Notes: generated from the letters alone by a model not told the origin. A stretch of DNA of 64,000 nucleotides from CAVQXR01 sp046330455 (GCA_046330455.1 JAXLSU010000013.1:1-64000); one strand, 5' to 3'. Positions 49,604 to 61,217 are shown, numbered from the stretch's first letter. Made by a program: numbers and translations.

Positions 49604-50275
49604 TCAGCGCGACGCTCGCCGGTTCCAGATCACCACCTGGTAGGGGCGCCACAGGTATCCGACCGGCACGGTCACGACATGCACGAGCCTGCTGAACGGG
49701 AACAGCGCGATCAGGAAGAAGCCCATCACGGCGTGCGCCTGGATCACGTTCGGCAACACCGCCAGATACTGCGTCTCCGGCTGGAGCTTGAACAGCGAGA
49801 TCAGCCAGGGGACGACCGTGTCCATGTACCAGTTCGCCCCCCAGCGGTTGCTCGTCGCAACGTAGATCCCGAGCCCGACCTGGCCGAGCAGAAGCAGCAG
49901 CACGACCCAGTCCATCGGCGACGTGACCGCCCTGATCCGGGAGTTGACAACCCTCCTCGTCATCAGCACCGCAAGCCCGACGAAGGCAAGAATCGAGAAC
50001 GCGAGCCCAACGACCTCGAACGAGTAGAGGCGCGCCGGGCTCGAGAGCACGGTGGCCCACGCGTCCCAGAACATCAGCGCGATGACGTGGCCGCCGAGCA
50101 CGACGAGGATCCCGTAGTGCCACGCGGCAGAGCCCCAGAAGAGGACGCGGTTCTCGAGCAGCTGCGACGACTGGCTCGAGTAGGAGAACCGATCGGACCG
50201 GTAACGAGCCACCCCGCCGACGACGGCGATCAGCACGGCGAGATAGGGAATGACCGCCCACAAAAAGGTGTCCAT
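49604..50275 (-). CDS. narI: Respiratory nitrate reductase gamma subunit
   Basis: The membrane dihaem b subunit that oxidises menaquinol and passes electrons to NarH. The 223-residue product has five membrane helices, starting FLWAVIPYLAVLIAVVGGVARYR, then WHYGILVVLGGHVIALMF (two haem-ligand His region), and VIQAHAVMGFFLIALFPFSRLVHV (late His ligands). Length and helix count match NarI. It is the last gene of the narCGHJI-like operon; a Shine-Dalgarno-like GGGAGGAGC precedes ATG 50275, which is 9 bases after the narJ stop. Confidence 0.93.
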   Translation of the reverse strand: MDTFLWAVIPYLAVLIAVVGGVARYRSDRFSYSSQSSQLLENRVLFWGSAAWHYGILVVLGGHVIALMFWDAWATVLSSPARLYSFEVVGLAFSILAFVGLAVLMTRRVVNSRIRAVTSPMDWVVLLLLLGQVGLGIYVATSNRWGANWYMDTVVPWLISLFKLQPETQYLAVLPNVIQAHAVMGFFLIALFPFSRLVHVVTVPVGYLWRPYQVVIWNRRASR

Positions 50276-50284
50276 CGCTCCTCC

Positions 50285-50887
50285 CTAGTGCTCCCAGCCG
50301 CTGTGCCGGTGGCCGGCCATCGGCATGACATCGGTCTCGTAGCCCTGCGCCTCGAGCACCGTGAGCAGCGCCCTCAGGACGAGCTGGTAGCGCTCCCGTG
50401 CCGTGCCGGGCTCGCCGGTCGCCGGATGGTGACCGACCATGCCGCGTAGCGACGGCACGACGGCGTCGCTCAGGATCTCGTCGACGAGCTCGTCGTCGTC
50501 ACACGAGACGCCAAACTGCAGGATCACGACGAGGTGGTCTGGCAGCTCGCCGTCGGGCGAGAACCCGTACCGGCGAAAACGCTCGTTCAGGCCCAGGATG
50601 AAGGCGCTTCGCTTCGGGTTCTCGTCGAACAGGTGGTGACCGACGTACGGGTAGCAGGTCGGCTCGAGGTCCGACATCGTGTCGAGGTCGAACGCCCTCG
50701 TGTAGGCCTCCTGGAGCTCACCGAGCGTCGCCGTCTCGACGAAAGCCCGGAACGGCTCCAGCATCGCCGCCGCCTCGAGGCTCACCTCGGCGGTCTGCTC
50801 CTGGCAGGCCGCGACCTCGGCCACGAGCGGACCGTGGGGGTAGGCGAGCGCCTCGGCGAACGCGCGGAGCAGATCGCGATCGGCCAC
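50285..50887 (-). CDS. narJ: Nitrate reductase assembly chaperone
   Basis: A 200-residue all-helical NarJ/TorD-family chaperone that binds apo-NarG and coordinates molybdenum-cofactor insertion. Recognisable stretch: YTRAFDLDTMSDLEPTCYPYVGHHLFDENPKRSAFILGLNERF (positions about 62-104; hallmark is the D-L-x-P...Y-x-G-x-x-L region) and DHLVVILQFGV. GTG 50887 is the start, 2 bases after the narH stop. The C-terminus is His-rich (GHRHSGWEH), which might bind metal. Located in the usual H-J-I order. Confidence 0.92.
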   Translation of the reverse strand: MADRDLLRAFAEALAYPHGPLVAEVAACQEQTAEVSLEAAAMLEPFRAFVETATLGELQEAYTRAFDLDTMSDLEPTCYPYVGHHLFDENPKRSAFILGLNERFRRYGFSPDGELPDHLVVILQFGVSCDDDELVDEILSDAVVPSLRGMVGHHPATGEPGTARERYQLVLRALLTVLEAQGYETDVMPMAGHRHSGWEH

Positions 50888-50889
50888 GA

Positions 50890-52436
<1,547 letters not shown>

Positions 52437-52437
<1 letters not shown>

Positions 52438-55400
52438 CACCACTCCAGTCGCTCGAGCTTGCGGACGACGGCGTACGTGTCTCGCGTGAACACGCCGATC
52501 GGCCCCCAGTAGTTGAACCCGTAGGTGAACTGCGCATAGCCGCCGGCCAGCTCGACCGGGTTGATGCGCGTCCTCGTCAGGCTGTTGTGACCACCGCCGC
52601 GCCGGCCGCCGCGAACCTGCGACTTCGGGATCGACAGCGTTCGCTCGGGCGAGTGGTAGACCATGCACGTTCCGGGCTGGACGCGGGCGCTGACGACCGC
52701 ACGCGTGACCATCGCTCCGTTGTCGTTGAAGACCTCGACCCAGTCGTTGTCGACGATCCCGGCCCGCTCGGCGTCCTTGTCGTTCAGCCAGCAGGGCTCG
52801 ATGCCGCGCGAGAGGGTCATCATCCGGTGGTTGTCGCCGTAGGTCGAGTGGATGTGCCACTTGCCGTGCGGCGTGATGAAGTTGAGGACGAGCGAGCCCG
52901 GATCACCCGACGGGCTGTTCACGATGTCGCCTGTGCGCCTCGGGTTCAGCTTCGGCTTGTAGGTCGGCAGGTGCTCCCCGAAGTCGAGGTACCAGGGATG
53001 GTCGACGTACAGGTGCTGCCGCCCGCCCAGGGTGCGCCACGGCATCAGCCGCTCGACGTTCATGCACCAGGCGGCGTAGGCGCGGCCGTCGTTCACCATC
53101 CCCGTCCAGCACGGGCTGATCAGCGTCCGGCGCGGCTGTGCGAGCAGGTCGCCGAAGGTCATCCGCACGTTCCTCGTGTTCTCGGCCATGTCGCGCAGCG
53201 TGAGGCCCGTACGCTCCTCCTCGGCTTTGAACGCCTCGTAGGAGACCTCGCCGTTCGTCTCGGGAGCGAGGTAGAGCAGGGCGTTCGCGGCATCGAGGGC
53301 ATCCTCGACGCTCGGGTAGCGCTGCCCGCCCCACTCGACGCAGCGATGGTGGCGCGGGTCCGGCGAGCCGCCCACCGGGTTGTCGAGCAGCTCGTCGTAG
53401 AACCTCTCCACCGGGATGTGAACGCCGTGCCCGCTGATGCCGTCCTCCCGGATCCGCGGGCCGAGCGAGATGAAGCGGTTGTAGAGGTTCTCGTAGTCGC
53501 GCTCGACGAGCCGCAGGTGCGGCATCGTCTTGCCCGGGATCGCCTCGCACTCGCCGAGCCGCCAGTCGGCGACCTGCGGCTGGGCGAGCTCGTCGGGTGT
53601 GTCGTGCTGGAGCGGAGAGGCGACGATGTCCCGCACCCTCCCCGAGCCGAGCGCCGACGGTGCGAGCTCGCTCACCTTCTTCGCGAGCGCCTTGAAGATC
53701 TCCCAGTCGGTCTTCGACTCCCACACGGGCGGTACGGCCGCCGAGAGGGGATGGATGAACGAGTGGAGGTCGGTCGTGTTGAGGTCGTTCTTCTCGTACC
53801 AGGTCGCGGTCGGGAGGATGATGTCCGAGTAGAGCGCCGAGGTGTCCATCCGGAAGTTGATGTCGACGCAGAGGTCCATCTTCCCGCGCGGCGCCGGCTC
53901 ACGGAACGTGATCGTCTTCACGGTGCCCTCGGCGCGCTCGTCGGCGACGACGCTGTCGTGCGTCCCGAGGTAGTGGCGAAGGAAGAACTCGTGCCCCTTC
54001 GCGCTCGACATGAGCGCGTTGCCGCGCCAGATGATCCAGACCCGCGGCCAGCTCTCCTCGGCGTCGGGATCATCGACCGCGAGCTTCACCGAGCCGTCCG
54101 CGACGTGATCGCCGACCCACTTCAGGATCTCCTCCGGCGTCGACGCGCCGTCGTTCGCCGCCTCGTTCACGAGCTTGATCGGGTTCCGGTCGAACTGCGG
54201 GTAGAACGGCATCCAGCCCATGCGCACGGCCTTCGCCTCGAGATCCATCGCGTGGCCGTTCGCCCACTCCGTCTTCGGCGGCACCGGCGCGTACTCGGTG
54301 AACTCGCCCTCGTAGCGCCACTGGTCGGAGTGCACGTAGTGCCACGTCGGCGACTGCTGGAGGCGCGGCGGCTTCTGCCAGTCGAGGCCGAGCGCGAGGC
54401 TCGTCCACGGGGCGGTGAGCGTCAGCTTCTCCTGACCGACGTAGTGGTTCATCCCGCCGCCGTTGACCCCGCAGCACCCGCACAGGATCAGCGCCGTGAT
54501 CGGGGCGCGGTAGGAGAGGTTGTTGTTGTACCAGTGGTTGATCGAGGCGCCGATGATGATCATCGACTTGCCCCCGGTCGCCTCGGCGTTCGCGGCGAAC
54601 TCGCGGGCGAGCTGCAGGACGGTGTCGCGGCCGATGTGCGTTCGCGACTCCTGCCAGGCCGGCGTGTAGGGGACGAGGTCGTCGTAGCTCTCGGCGTACT
54701 CGCCCGGAAGCCCTCGACCGACGCCCATCTGCGCCATCAGCAGGTCGAACACGGTCGCGACGAGGACGCGCTCCCCGTCGACCGTCTCGACCGTCCGGGC
54801 CGGAACCCCGCGCACGTACGTGCGCGCCTCGGCGAACTCGTGGAAGCCGACGTCTGCGACCTCTGCGTCGTCGAGCCCGAGGAAGGAGAGGATCGGGTCG
54901 AGCGGGGAGTCGTCGAGACCGTCCTCGAGCTTCAGGTTCCAGTTCCCCGGCTTCTGCTCCCAGCGGAACCCGACGGAGCCCTTCGGCATCCGGATCTCGC
55001 CGCTTCCCTCGTCCCAGAGGAGCATCTTCCAGTTCCCGTTCTCGGTCTCCGCGTAGCGGGAGACGCGCTCGGCGCGCAGGAACTGTGCGGGCTGGTAGGT
55101 CTCGCCGTCCTTCACGAGCTCGACGAGGAACGGCGTGTCGGTGTACCGCTTGAGGTAGTCGACGAAGTACGGGACCTGGCGGTCGGCGTAGAACTCCTTC
55201 AGGATCACGTGCACGACCGCGAGCCAGAGCGCCGTGTCCTGTCCGGCCTGGACGGGGATCCACCAGTCCGAGTACTTCGCGACCTGGCTGAAGTCCGGAG
55301 CCATGACCACGAACTTCGCGCCTTCGTGGCGGGCCTCCGAGATGAAGTGGACGTCCGGCGTGCGGGTCATGTTCAGGTTCGACCCCATCGCCACGATGTA

Positions 55401-56093
55401 CTTCGAGTTGAACCAGTCGGCACTCTCGCAGACGTCGGTCTGGTCGCCCCAGATCTCCGGGAAGGCGTTCGGGAGGTCTGCGTACCAGTCGTAGAAGCTC
55501 ATGTTGACGCCGCCGAAGAGCTGCAGGAAGCGCGATCCGCCGGCGTACGAGAGGTACGACATGGCCGGGATCGGCGAGAAGCCGAAGACCCTGTCCGGCC
55601 CCCACTGCTCGGCCGTGTGCAGGCACGAGGCCGCGACGATCTCGAGCACCTCGTCCCAGCTCGTCCGGCGAAAGCCTCCCTTCCCGCGCGCGCGCTGGTA
55701 GCGCTCCCGCTTCGTCTCGTCGCTCACGATCGACTTCCAGGCGTCGACGGGGTTCGCGTGGTGCTCGCGCGCCTCTCGCCACAGCTCGGCGAGCGCGCCC
55801 CGGATGTACGGGTACTTGACCCGGATCGGGCTGTACACGTACCAGGAAGCCGAGATGCCGCGCTGGCAGCCGCGCGGCTCGTAGGGCGGCAGGCCCGGCT
55901 CGAGCATCGGGTAGTCGAGCGCCTGCATCTCCCAGGTGACGATCCCGTCCTTGACGTACACCATCCACGAGCAGCCGCCCGTGCAGTTGACGCCGTGGGT
56001 GGACCTGACCGCGTTGTCGTGCTGCCACCGGTTCCGGTAGAACTCCTCCCACTCACGGGTCTTCGGGTCGATCAGGTCCTTGATCCAGCCCAC
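52437..56093 (-). CDS. narG: Respiratory nitrate reductase alpha subunit (Mo-bis-MGD)
   Basis: Reduces nitrate to nitrite at a molybdenum centre. The 1218-residue product has the FS0 ligand motif HGVNCTGGCSW (His-X3-Cys-X3-Cys), then EPRGCQRGISASWYVYSPIRVKYP with the fourth Cys, and SRFLQLFGGVNMSFYDWYADLPNAFPEIWGDQTDV (positions about 180-215), where the molybdenum Asp is expected. The long C-terminal part has MGD-binding segments and the molydopterin-dinucleotide-binding domain near the end (TVKTITFREP and HSTYGDNHRMMTLSRG). There is no Tat signal, so it faces the cytoplasm as in classical Nar. GTG start has a good site, AAGGAGA. It follows the dihaem cytochrome gene after 10 bases. Confidence 0.96.
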
Positions 56094-56103
56094 GGGGTCT
56101 CCT

Positions 56104-57006
56104 TTAGCTGTGCCGAGAGGTCGAGCGGCTGACGAGGGGCCGGCGAACGGCGATCAGCCGGCGGCGCCAGACGACTAGTGAGAGAAGGACCAGCCCGCCG
56201 ATCACGGCAAAGGCCAGGCCGATGAACTTGCCGGTCGAGCTGGTGGCGGCCGCTCCCTGCTGCGGAGCGGCGGCGATGAATGCGACCAGGTCTGCGACTT
56301 CCTGTGGCGTCAGAGGCTGATTCGCAAAGATCGGCTGCATGGTCGGGAACGCGATCGTCGTCAGGACGCCGGTCAGCCCCGCCTCGCCGCCGTACTTCGC
56401 AGCGGCGTTCGTGAGATCCGCAACCGGGCCGACGTTTCCGCCGCCGAGGCCCGATAGCCCGGCGATCGTGTGGCACGACATGCACGGCGGCCCACCGTTG
56501 GCGAACTGCGTCGAACCGGTGAAGAGGTCGTGCCCTGCGGCAGCGTTACCGGCCACGGCCGCCGGCGTCGTCGTTGCGGGCGTCGTCTCTGCCGGGGTCG
56601 TCGTAGCTGGGGTGGTCGTCGTCGATCCTCCGCCTCCGGCCGTCCCGCCCGCCGCCTCGAGGTATGCGATCAGCGACGCGACCTGATCCTCGGTGAGGCC
56701 GAGGTTCGGCATCGGGACGCCGTACTTCTCGAGCAGCGCCGTCGCCGTCGGGTCGCCGGCGGCGATCATCGCGTCGGGAGCCAGGATGAACTGCTTCACG
56801 AACTCGCGATCGCTCCGGTCGAGCACCCCGGCGAGATCCGGGCCGACGGTATCGCCGCCGCCGATCGTGTGGCACGAGGCGCAGCTCTGCTGGAAGAGCT
56901 GCTCGCCCTCGTCGGCCGATGCCGCACGCGCCTGCCCGACGCCGGCGGCGAGCAGCAGCAGCACCGCAAGGACGAGCAGGCGCGGCAGCCGAGCGCATCT
57001 AGCCAC
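56104..57006 (-). CDS. narC: Dihaem cytochrome c (NarC-like) with C-terminal anchor
   Basis: A 300-residue exported cytochrome with two haem-binding domains: CASCHTIGGG (about residue 42) and CMSCHTIAGL (about 171), each followed by its Met region (VPMPNLG and the late FPTMQPIF). A signal peptide (LLVLAVLLLLAAGVGQARA) and a Thr/Pro-rich linker (about 120-150) separate the parts; a single helix near the end (FIGLAFAVIGGLVLLSLVVW) anchors it with a basic tail inside. The gene heads narGHJI. Thermus nar operons also begin with a dihaem cytochrome gene, narC, which serves as an electron conduit and in enzyme maturation; I infer a similar role. GTG start. Confidence 0.82.
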   Translation of the reverse strand: MARCARLPRLLVLAVLLLLAAGVGQARAASADEGEQLFQQSCASCHTIGGGDTVGPDLAGVLDRSDREFVKQFILAPDAMIAAGDPTATALLEKYGVPMPNLGLTEDQVASLIAYLEAAGGTAGGGGSTTTTPATTTPAETTPATTTPAAVAGNAAAGHDLFTGSTQFANGGPPCMSCHTIAGLSGLGGGNVGPVADLTNAAAKYGGEAGLTGVLTTIAFPTMQPIFANQPLTPQEVADLVAFIAAAPQQGAAATSSTGKFIGLAFAVIGGLVLLSLVVWRRRLIAVRRPLVSRSTSRHS

Positions 57007-57225
57007 GACTGCACCCTCCCCTGCCGCGCGTTGTCATCGGACGAAGGTCGGGCGAACGACGGCAACGGACCCGGCGCCCTCGCCGGTACCCGTCGATCTC
57101 TGCCTCTGCCGTCACGGCTGCTCCGACCATCTCGTTGCGCTCGAAGATACGACTCCCCGCCGGCCGTGACGTGATCAATTCTGTTCATGACCAACTTTCA
57201 TCAGGAAAGCCCTCGCCGCGACCCG

Positions 57226-57231
57226 TACCTT
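57226..57231 (+). promoter_or_regulatory. -10 box TACCTT, leaderless-type promoter of the PAS-LuxR regulator
   Basis: TACCTT lies 7 bases before GTG 57239 in the 232-base gap shared with the divergent nar operon. I looked for FNR- or NarL-type boxes in this gap and saw none that convinced me. Confidence 0.4.
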
Positions 57232-57238
57232 CAATTGG

Positions 57239-57865
57239 GTGAGTGTCGTGCGAAAGCGCACGAAAGACGTGGACGGGCAGTGGGACCCCGGCCGCCCGCG
57301 GCTCGTCCAGGCCGACTCGGCCGCGTTCTCGGTCGACGTCGACCGGACCGTGCTCTCGTGGAACGAGGCGGCCGAGGAGCTCACCGGGATCCGTGCTGCC
57401 GAGGCGATCGGTCGCCCCTGCTGGGCGGTTCTGCGCGGCACGGGCCCCGACGGGTGCCCGATCTGCTCGCCCGAGTGCTCGGTCGTGCTCGCGCTCGAGC
57501 GCGGTGAGGCCCCGCCCACCGCTGTGATCACCGTCGGGCCCGAGGGCAACCGCCGCCGGGTCACCGCGTCGACGCTGACGCTCGACGTCGGCGGCGAGCG
57601 GATGATCGTGCACACGCTCCGGGAGCTCGCGCCCGAACGCGAGGCGGCACGCACCGGGGAGCCGGGAGCCCCCGACCCGCTCACCGGGCGCCAGCGCGAG
57701 ATCCTCTCGCTGCTCGCCGAGGGCTTTCGCGCCGGGCAGATCGCCGGCCGGCTCGCGCTCTCCGAGGCGACCGTCCGCAACCACATCAGCTCGATCCTCG
57801 ACCGGCTCGGCTGCCACTCACAGCTCGAGGCGGTCGCAGAGGCACGGCGCCGCGGGCTGCTCTAG
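57239..57865 (+). CDS. PAS-LuxR transcriptional regulator with four-cysteine PAS domain
   Basis: A 208-residue regulator. An N-terminal PAS domain (about residues 25-125: FSVDVDRTVLSWNEAAEELTG, then IGRPCWAVL) carries Cys61, Cys73, Cys76 and Cys80 in the spacing C-X11-C-X2-C-X3-C (GRPC ... DGCPICSPEC), suited to an Fe-S cluster or a redox switch. The C-terminal domain is a LuxR helix-turn-helix: LTGRQREILSLLAEGFRAGQIAGRLALSEATVRNHISSIL (about 144-184). It is divergent from narCGHJI and is the natural candidate to control it. The same PAS, with identical Cys spacing, is fused to the NarK-type transporter at 62438. GTG start, leaderless-type. Confidence 0.88.
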   Translation: MSVVRKRTKDVDGQWDPGRPRLVQADSAAFSVDVDRTVLSWNEAAEELTGIRAAEAIGRPCWAVLRGTGPDGCPICSPECSVVLALERGEAPPTAVITVGPEGNRRRVTASTLTLDVGGERMIVHTLRELAPEREAARTGEPGAPDPLTGRQREILSLLAEGFRAGQIAGRLALSEATVRNHISSILDRLGCHSQLEAVAEARRRGLL

Positions 57866-57961
57866 GAGTCCCTGCGCCGGGTTCGGCGAAGCCCGGGCGG
57901 ACATGCTCCCGCCCCTCGACGACGCCCGGCGCCCACCGCGTGAAGGCGCATCGCGCTCCGG

Positions 57962-59194
57962 CTAGGAGAGGAGCGTGTCGCCCACGTAACCGCCGGGCTC
58001 GGTACCCGGCGGGACGGCGAAGAGGCCGGAGCCCGTGTGCTGCAGGTACTCGGAGAGCAGGTCGTTCTTCGCGAGCTCCGTCTGCAACGGGATGTAATGG
58101 GTTCGGGGGTCGTTGAGGAAGGCGACGAAGAAGAGCCCCGCATCGAGACGCCCGAGCTGGTTGCTGCCGTCGACGAAGTTGTAACCGCGCCGAAGAATGC
58201 GGAAGCCCTCGTTGTGTTCCGGGTGCGAGAGCGAGAGATGTGACCGTGGATCGATGAGTGTGGTCTCGCGACCCTCGGCCGCGAAGTCGGCGGGCGTGAA
58301 CTCGTCACCGCCGGAGAGCGGAGCGCCCTCGGCCTTCGAGCGGCCGATGATCGTCTCCTGGTCGCGCAGCGTCTGGCGGTCCCAGGTCTCGATCGTCATG
58401 TTGATGCGACGCGAGACCAGGTAGCTACCGCCCTGCAGCCAGCCCGGTTCCCCGACCCACACGTGGGTCGCGAGGGCGTCCACCTCCTCGGCCTTGATGT
58501 TCGCCGTGCCGTCCTTGAATCCGAAGAGGTTACGCGGGGTGACCTGGGCCGTCGTCGTCGACGAGGTGCGACCGAAGCCGAGCTGCGACCAGCGGACGGC
58601 AACGGTGTCGAAGCCGATGCGGGCGAGGTTACGGACAGCGTGAACCGCGACCTGCGGATCATCGGCACAGGCCTGCACGCAGAGGTCGCCGTCGCTTCGC
58701 GCAGGATCGAGGTTGTCGCCCGGGAAATGCGGCAGCCGCTCGAGGGCCTGAGGCTTCTGCGCCGCGAGACCGAAACGGTCGTCGAACAGCGAGGGACCGA
58801 ACCCGAAGGTGAGTGTGAGGCCCGCGGGCGGCAGCCCGATCGCTTCGCCCGTGTCGTCGGGCGGGGCATCGTAGGGACCCGATGTCGGGCCGATCTCACC
58901 GGCAGCCTCGCCCTCCATCATGCGGGCAGCGGCAACGGTCCACGCGCGCAGCAGCTCCTGCAGCTCCGCTCGCGAATCGGTGATCACGTCGAAAGCGGCG
59001 AAATGCATGCGGTCCTGCGCCGGGGTGACGATGCCGGGCTGGTGCGGGCCGTAGAAGCTGTACGCCGTCGAGGTGGGCGTGCTGTCGTCGTCGCCCGAGA
59101 CCGCCCGCCCGATGCCGGCGGCGACCCCGCCGGCGGCGACGAGGCCGAGCCCCCCGATCAGGACGTCACGACGGCTGAGCCGGCGCCCGTTCAT
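57962..59194 (-). CDS. efeB: Dyp-type peroxidase/deferrochelatase EfeB
   Basis: A 410-residue haem peroxidase of the Dyp family, exported by Tat (RRLSRRDVLIGGLGLVAAGGVAAG at the N-terminus, with SRRDVL). The GXXDG motif is GFKDGTAN (about residues 210-217), with the proximal His in LSLSHPEHNEGF region and the distal Arg further on. In the EfeUOB system EfeB is thought to oxidise ferrous iron or free it from haem for uptake. ATG 59194 overlaps the efeO stop (ATGA). A long frame extension to 59668 overlaps efeO and is rejected. Confidence 0.93.
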   Translation of the reverse strand: MNGRRLSRRDVLIGGLGLVAAGGVAAGIGRAVSGDDDSTPTSTAYSFYGPHQPGIVTPAQDRMHFAAFDVITDSRAELQELLRAWTVAAARMMEGEAAGEIGPTSGPYDAPPDDTGEAIGLPPAGLTLTFGFGPSLFDDRFGLAAQKPQALERLPHFPGDNLDPARSDGDLCVQACADDPQVAVHAVRNLARIGFDTVAVRWSQLGFGRTSSTTTAQVTPRNLFGFKDGTANIKAEEVDALATHVWVGEPGWLQGGSYLVSRRINMTIETWDRQTLRDQETIIGRSKAEGAPLSGGDEFTPADFAAEGRETTLIDPRSHLSLSHPEHNEGFRILRRGYNFVDGSNQLGRLDAGLFFVAFLNDPRTHYIPLQTELAKNDLLSEYLQHTGSGLFAVPPGTEPGGYVGDTLLS

Positions 59195-60351
59195 CCCACG
59201 ACCACGGCGGTCAGGCGGGACAACGGCTCGGAGAGCGCGTTGACCGCGTCCGATAGGGCCTTCACCTGGGCGGGAGTGAGCTCGTCGTAGGTCACGAACC
59301 CTTCCCCCCTGCGATGCTGATCGAGCAGCTGCTGGAGGTCGTCGAACTCGCTCGCGATCTCGTTGGCGAGCTCCGGATCCTTGCGCTCGACCAGCGCGCG
59401 CAGCCCCTCGAAGGCGACTCGCGCGCCGTCGACGTTCGCCTGGAAGTCCCAGAGGTCGGTCCGGGACCAGTACTCCTCCTCGCCCGTGACCTTTCCCGTC
59501 GCCACCTCCTCGAGCAGGCCGCGCGAGCCGTTTGCGATCTGGTCGGCCGTGTACGAGAGCTCCCGGACACGCGCGTCGAGCGTGCGGGTGTCGGCGAGCA
59601 ATTGATCCGCGATTCGGGCCCGTTCCGCCTGCGTCAGCGGGGTATAGCCGACCGCACGAGCGGGCCATAGGTCCTTCTCGAGCACGTGCCAGCCGGTCCA
59701 GACCTGACCCTGCTCCAGATCGGCCTCGCGTGCGTCCATCCGCGGATCGAGATCTCCGAAGGACTCGGCGACGGTCTCGATCCGCTCCCAGTGCGTCCGC
59801 GCCACCGGGTAGAGCGCGCGCGCTTCGTCGTCCTTGCCGGCCTTCACGAGCTCGACGAAGCGCTCCGTCTTTGCGAGCAGCTGCGCCGACTGGTCCTTGA
59901 CGTAGGCGGCGTAGTTCGTGTTCGCCTGCGCGATGAGCTTCGCCTCGTCGCCGACCGGCGTGAGGTTCGCATCCGACGGCGTCACCGTGAAGTCGGCGCG
60001 GATGCCGTCGCCCTTCATTCCCGGCTTGCAGGCGGTGACGTAGCGACCGTCCGGTGCGAGGACGACGAGGTCGCGTGTCAGGCCGGGACCGATGTTCTCG
60101 ACCTCACCGACGATGCGAAGACCGTCCTCGGCAAGGAGGTAGAACTCGGTCACTTCCGAGCCGGTGTTCTCGACCCGGAACGTCACGGTCCCCGCAGGCG
60201 TCTCCGTCGTCGACAGGTCGCAGGTATCCGACCCGGACTGGACGGCAATCGCGTCACCGCTCGGGCTGTTGTCCGTCGTACAGCCCGCAAGCAGGAGCCC
60301 GACGAGGCTAGACGCGATGAGCGCGGTTCGTCCCAGGGCCGGAATCGTCAC
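59191..60351 (-). CDS. efeO: EfeO iron-binding lipoprotein (cupredoxin plus imelysin/M75 domain)
   Basis: The 386-residue product has a lipoprotein signal (LIASSLVGLLLAGC, lipobox LAGC), a cupredoxin-like N-terminal domain (about residues 30-130, with VTFRVENTGSEVTEFYLLAEDG and a Cys-Met region ACKPGMKGDG) and an M75/imelysin-like domain (about 140-385) with HWERIETVAESFGDLDPRMDARE, where HXXE-type metal residues are expected, and GWHVLEKDLW. EfeO holds iron at the cell surface and passes it to EfeU. GTG 60351 overlaps the efeU stop (GTGA). Confidence 0.92.
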   Translation of the reverse strand: MTIPALGRTALIASSLVGLLLAGCTTDNSPSGDAIAVQSGSDTCDLSTTETPAGTVTFRVENTGSEVTEFYLLAEDGLRIVGEVENIGPGLTRDLVVLAPDGRYVTACKPGMKGDGIRADFTVTPSDANLTPVGDEAKLIAQANTNYAAYVKDQSAQLLAKTERFVELVKAGKDDEARALYPVARTHWERIETVAESFGDLDPRMDAREADLEQGQVWTGWHVLEKDLWPARAVGYTPLTQAERARIADQLLADTRTLDARVRELSYTADQIANGSRGLLEEVATGKVTGEEEYWSRTDLWDFQANVDGARVAFEGLRALVERKDPELANEIASEFDDLQQLLDQHRRGEGFVTYDELTPAQVKALSDAVNALSEPLSRLTAVVVG

Positions 60352-61217
60352 GAGGGAACCCCCTTCGAGGTGGATGGAGTCGAGGAACGCGTCGAGGCGG
60401 CAGACGGCCTCCGCACCGTGCGGATGAACAGCACCATCACGGGTACGAGGTAGAGCGCCCAGGCAGCGGCCTCGAGCTTGGTCGTCGCAGGCGAGAAGTT
60501 GAAGATCCCCTTGAGCATCGTCCCGTACCAGGAGCCCGGGTCGATCGTGTCGGAGACGTCGAAGAGGAGGTTGTTCAGGCCGGGCAGGAAGCGGGCCTCC
60601 TGCAGATCGTGGATGCCGTAGGAGAGCACCCCGGCCGCCACCACGACGAGGAAGCCACCCGACCAGGCAAAGAACCGCCCGAGATTCAGGCGGATGGCGC
60701 CGCGGTAGATGAGGTAGCCGATCACCGTCGCGGTTGCGAGACCGAGCGCTGCGCCGAGGAGCGGCTGGATGTTGCTCGCTCCCTCTGCGGTCGCCGCCCG
60801 TGTCGCCGCCCAGAGAAAGAGCGCCGTCTCCAGCCCCTCGCGCCCGACCGCGAGGAACGCGACCAGGACGAGCGCCCAGACGCTTGCGTCGGCGGCGCGA
60901 TCTGCCTCCAGGCGCAGCTCGTGTGAGAGGCCGCGCGCCCGACGCGCCATCCAGAAGATCATCCAGGTCACGAGCCCCACGGCGACGATCGAGAGCAGGC
61001 CGCCGATCAGCTCCTGCGCCTCGAACGTCAGCCCCCGCGGCCCGTAGGTCAGCAACGCACCGAACCCGAGGCTCACGGCGATCGCGACTGCGACGCCGGC
61101 CCAGATCCGCCACAGCAGGTCGCTTCTCCCCGACTTGACGAGATAGGCGACGAGGATCCCGACGACCAGGGCGGCCTCGAGGCCCTCGCGCAGACCGATC
61201 AGGTAGTTCGCAAACAG
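60348..61217 (-). CDS. efeU: EfeU/FTR1-family ferrous-iron permease, apparent CTG start
   Basis: A membrane iron permease of the FTR1 type, 289 residues if CTG 61217 is used. Both REXXE iron-binding motifs are present: GLREGLEAALVVG at the N-terminus and VGREGLETALFLW (about residue 165). Seven membrane helices can be seen. The family begins with FANYLIGLREGLEA; the codon before this Phe is CTG, with GGGGAGG 7 bases upstream as ribosome-binding site, and no ATG, GTG or TTG is in frame nearby. An ATG later (61076) would remove the first REXXE. It heads efeUOB, with coupled downstream genes, under an iron-box-like palindrome. Confidence 0.9.
   Translation of the reverse strand: MFANYLIGLREGLEAALVVGILVAYLVKSGRSDLLWRIWAGVAVAIAVSLGFGALLTYGPRGLTFEAQELIGGLLSIVAVGLVTWMIFWMARRARGLSHELRLEADRAADASVWALVLVAFLAVGREGLETALFLWAATRAATAEGASNIQPLLGAALGLATATVIGYLIYRGAIRLNLGRFFAWSGGFLVVVAAGVLSYGIHDLQEARFLPGLNNLLFDVSDTIDPGSWYGTMLKGIFNFSPATTKLEAAAWALYLVPVMVLFIRTVRRPSAASTRSSTPSTSKGVPS

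Noticed and set aside
57170..57205. Possible FNR-type site (TGATCAATTCTGTTCATGA) between nar and the PAS-LuxR gene.
   Set aside because: The half-sites do not match TTGAT-N4-ATCAA in sequence or spacing.
57962..59668. Longer efeB frame of 568 codons.
   Set aside because: The first 158 codons overlap efeO out of frame; the Tat signal begins at ATG 59194, which overlaps the efeO stop in the same way as the other genes of the operon.
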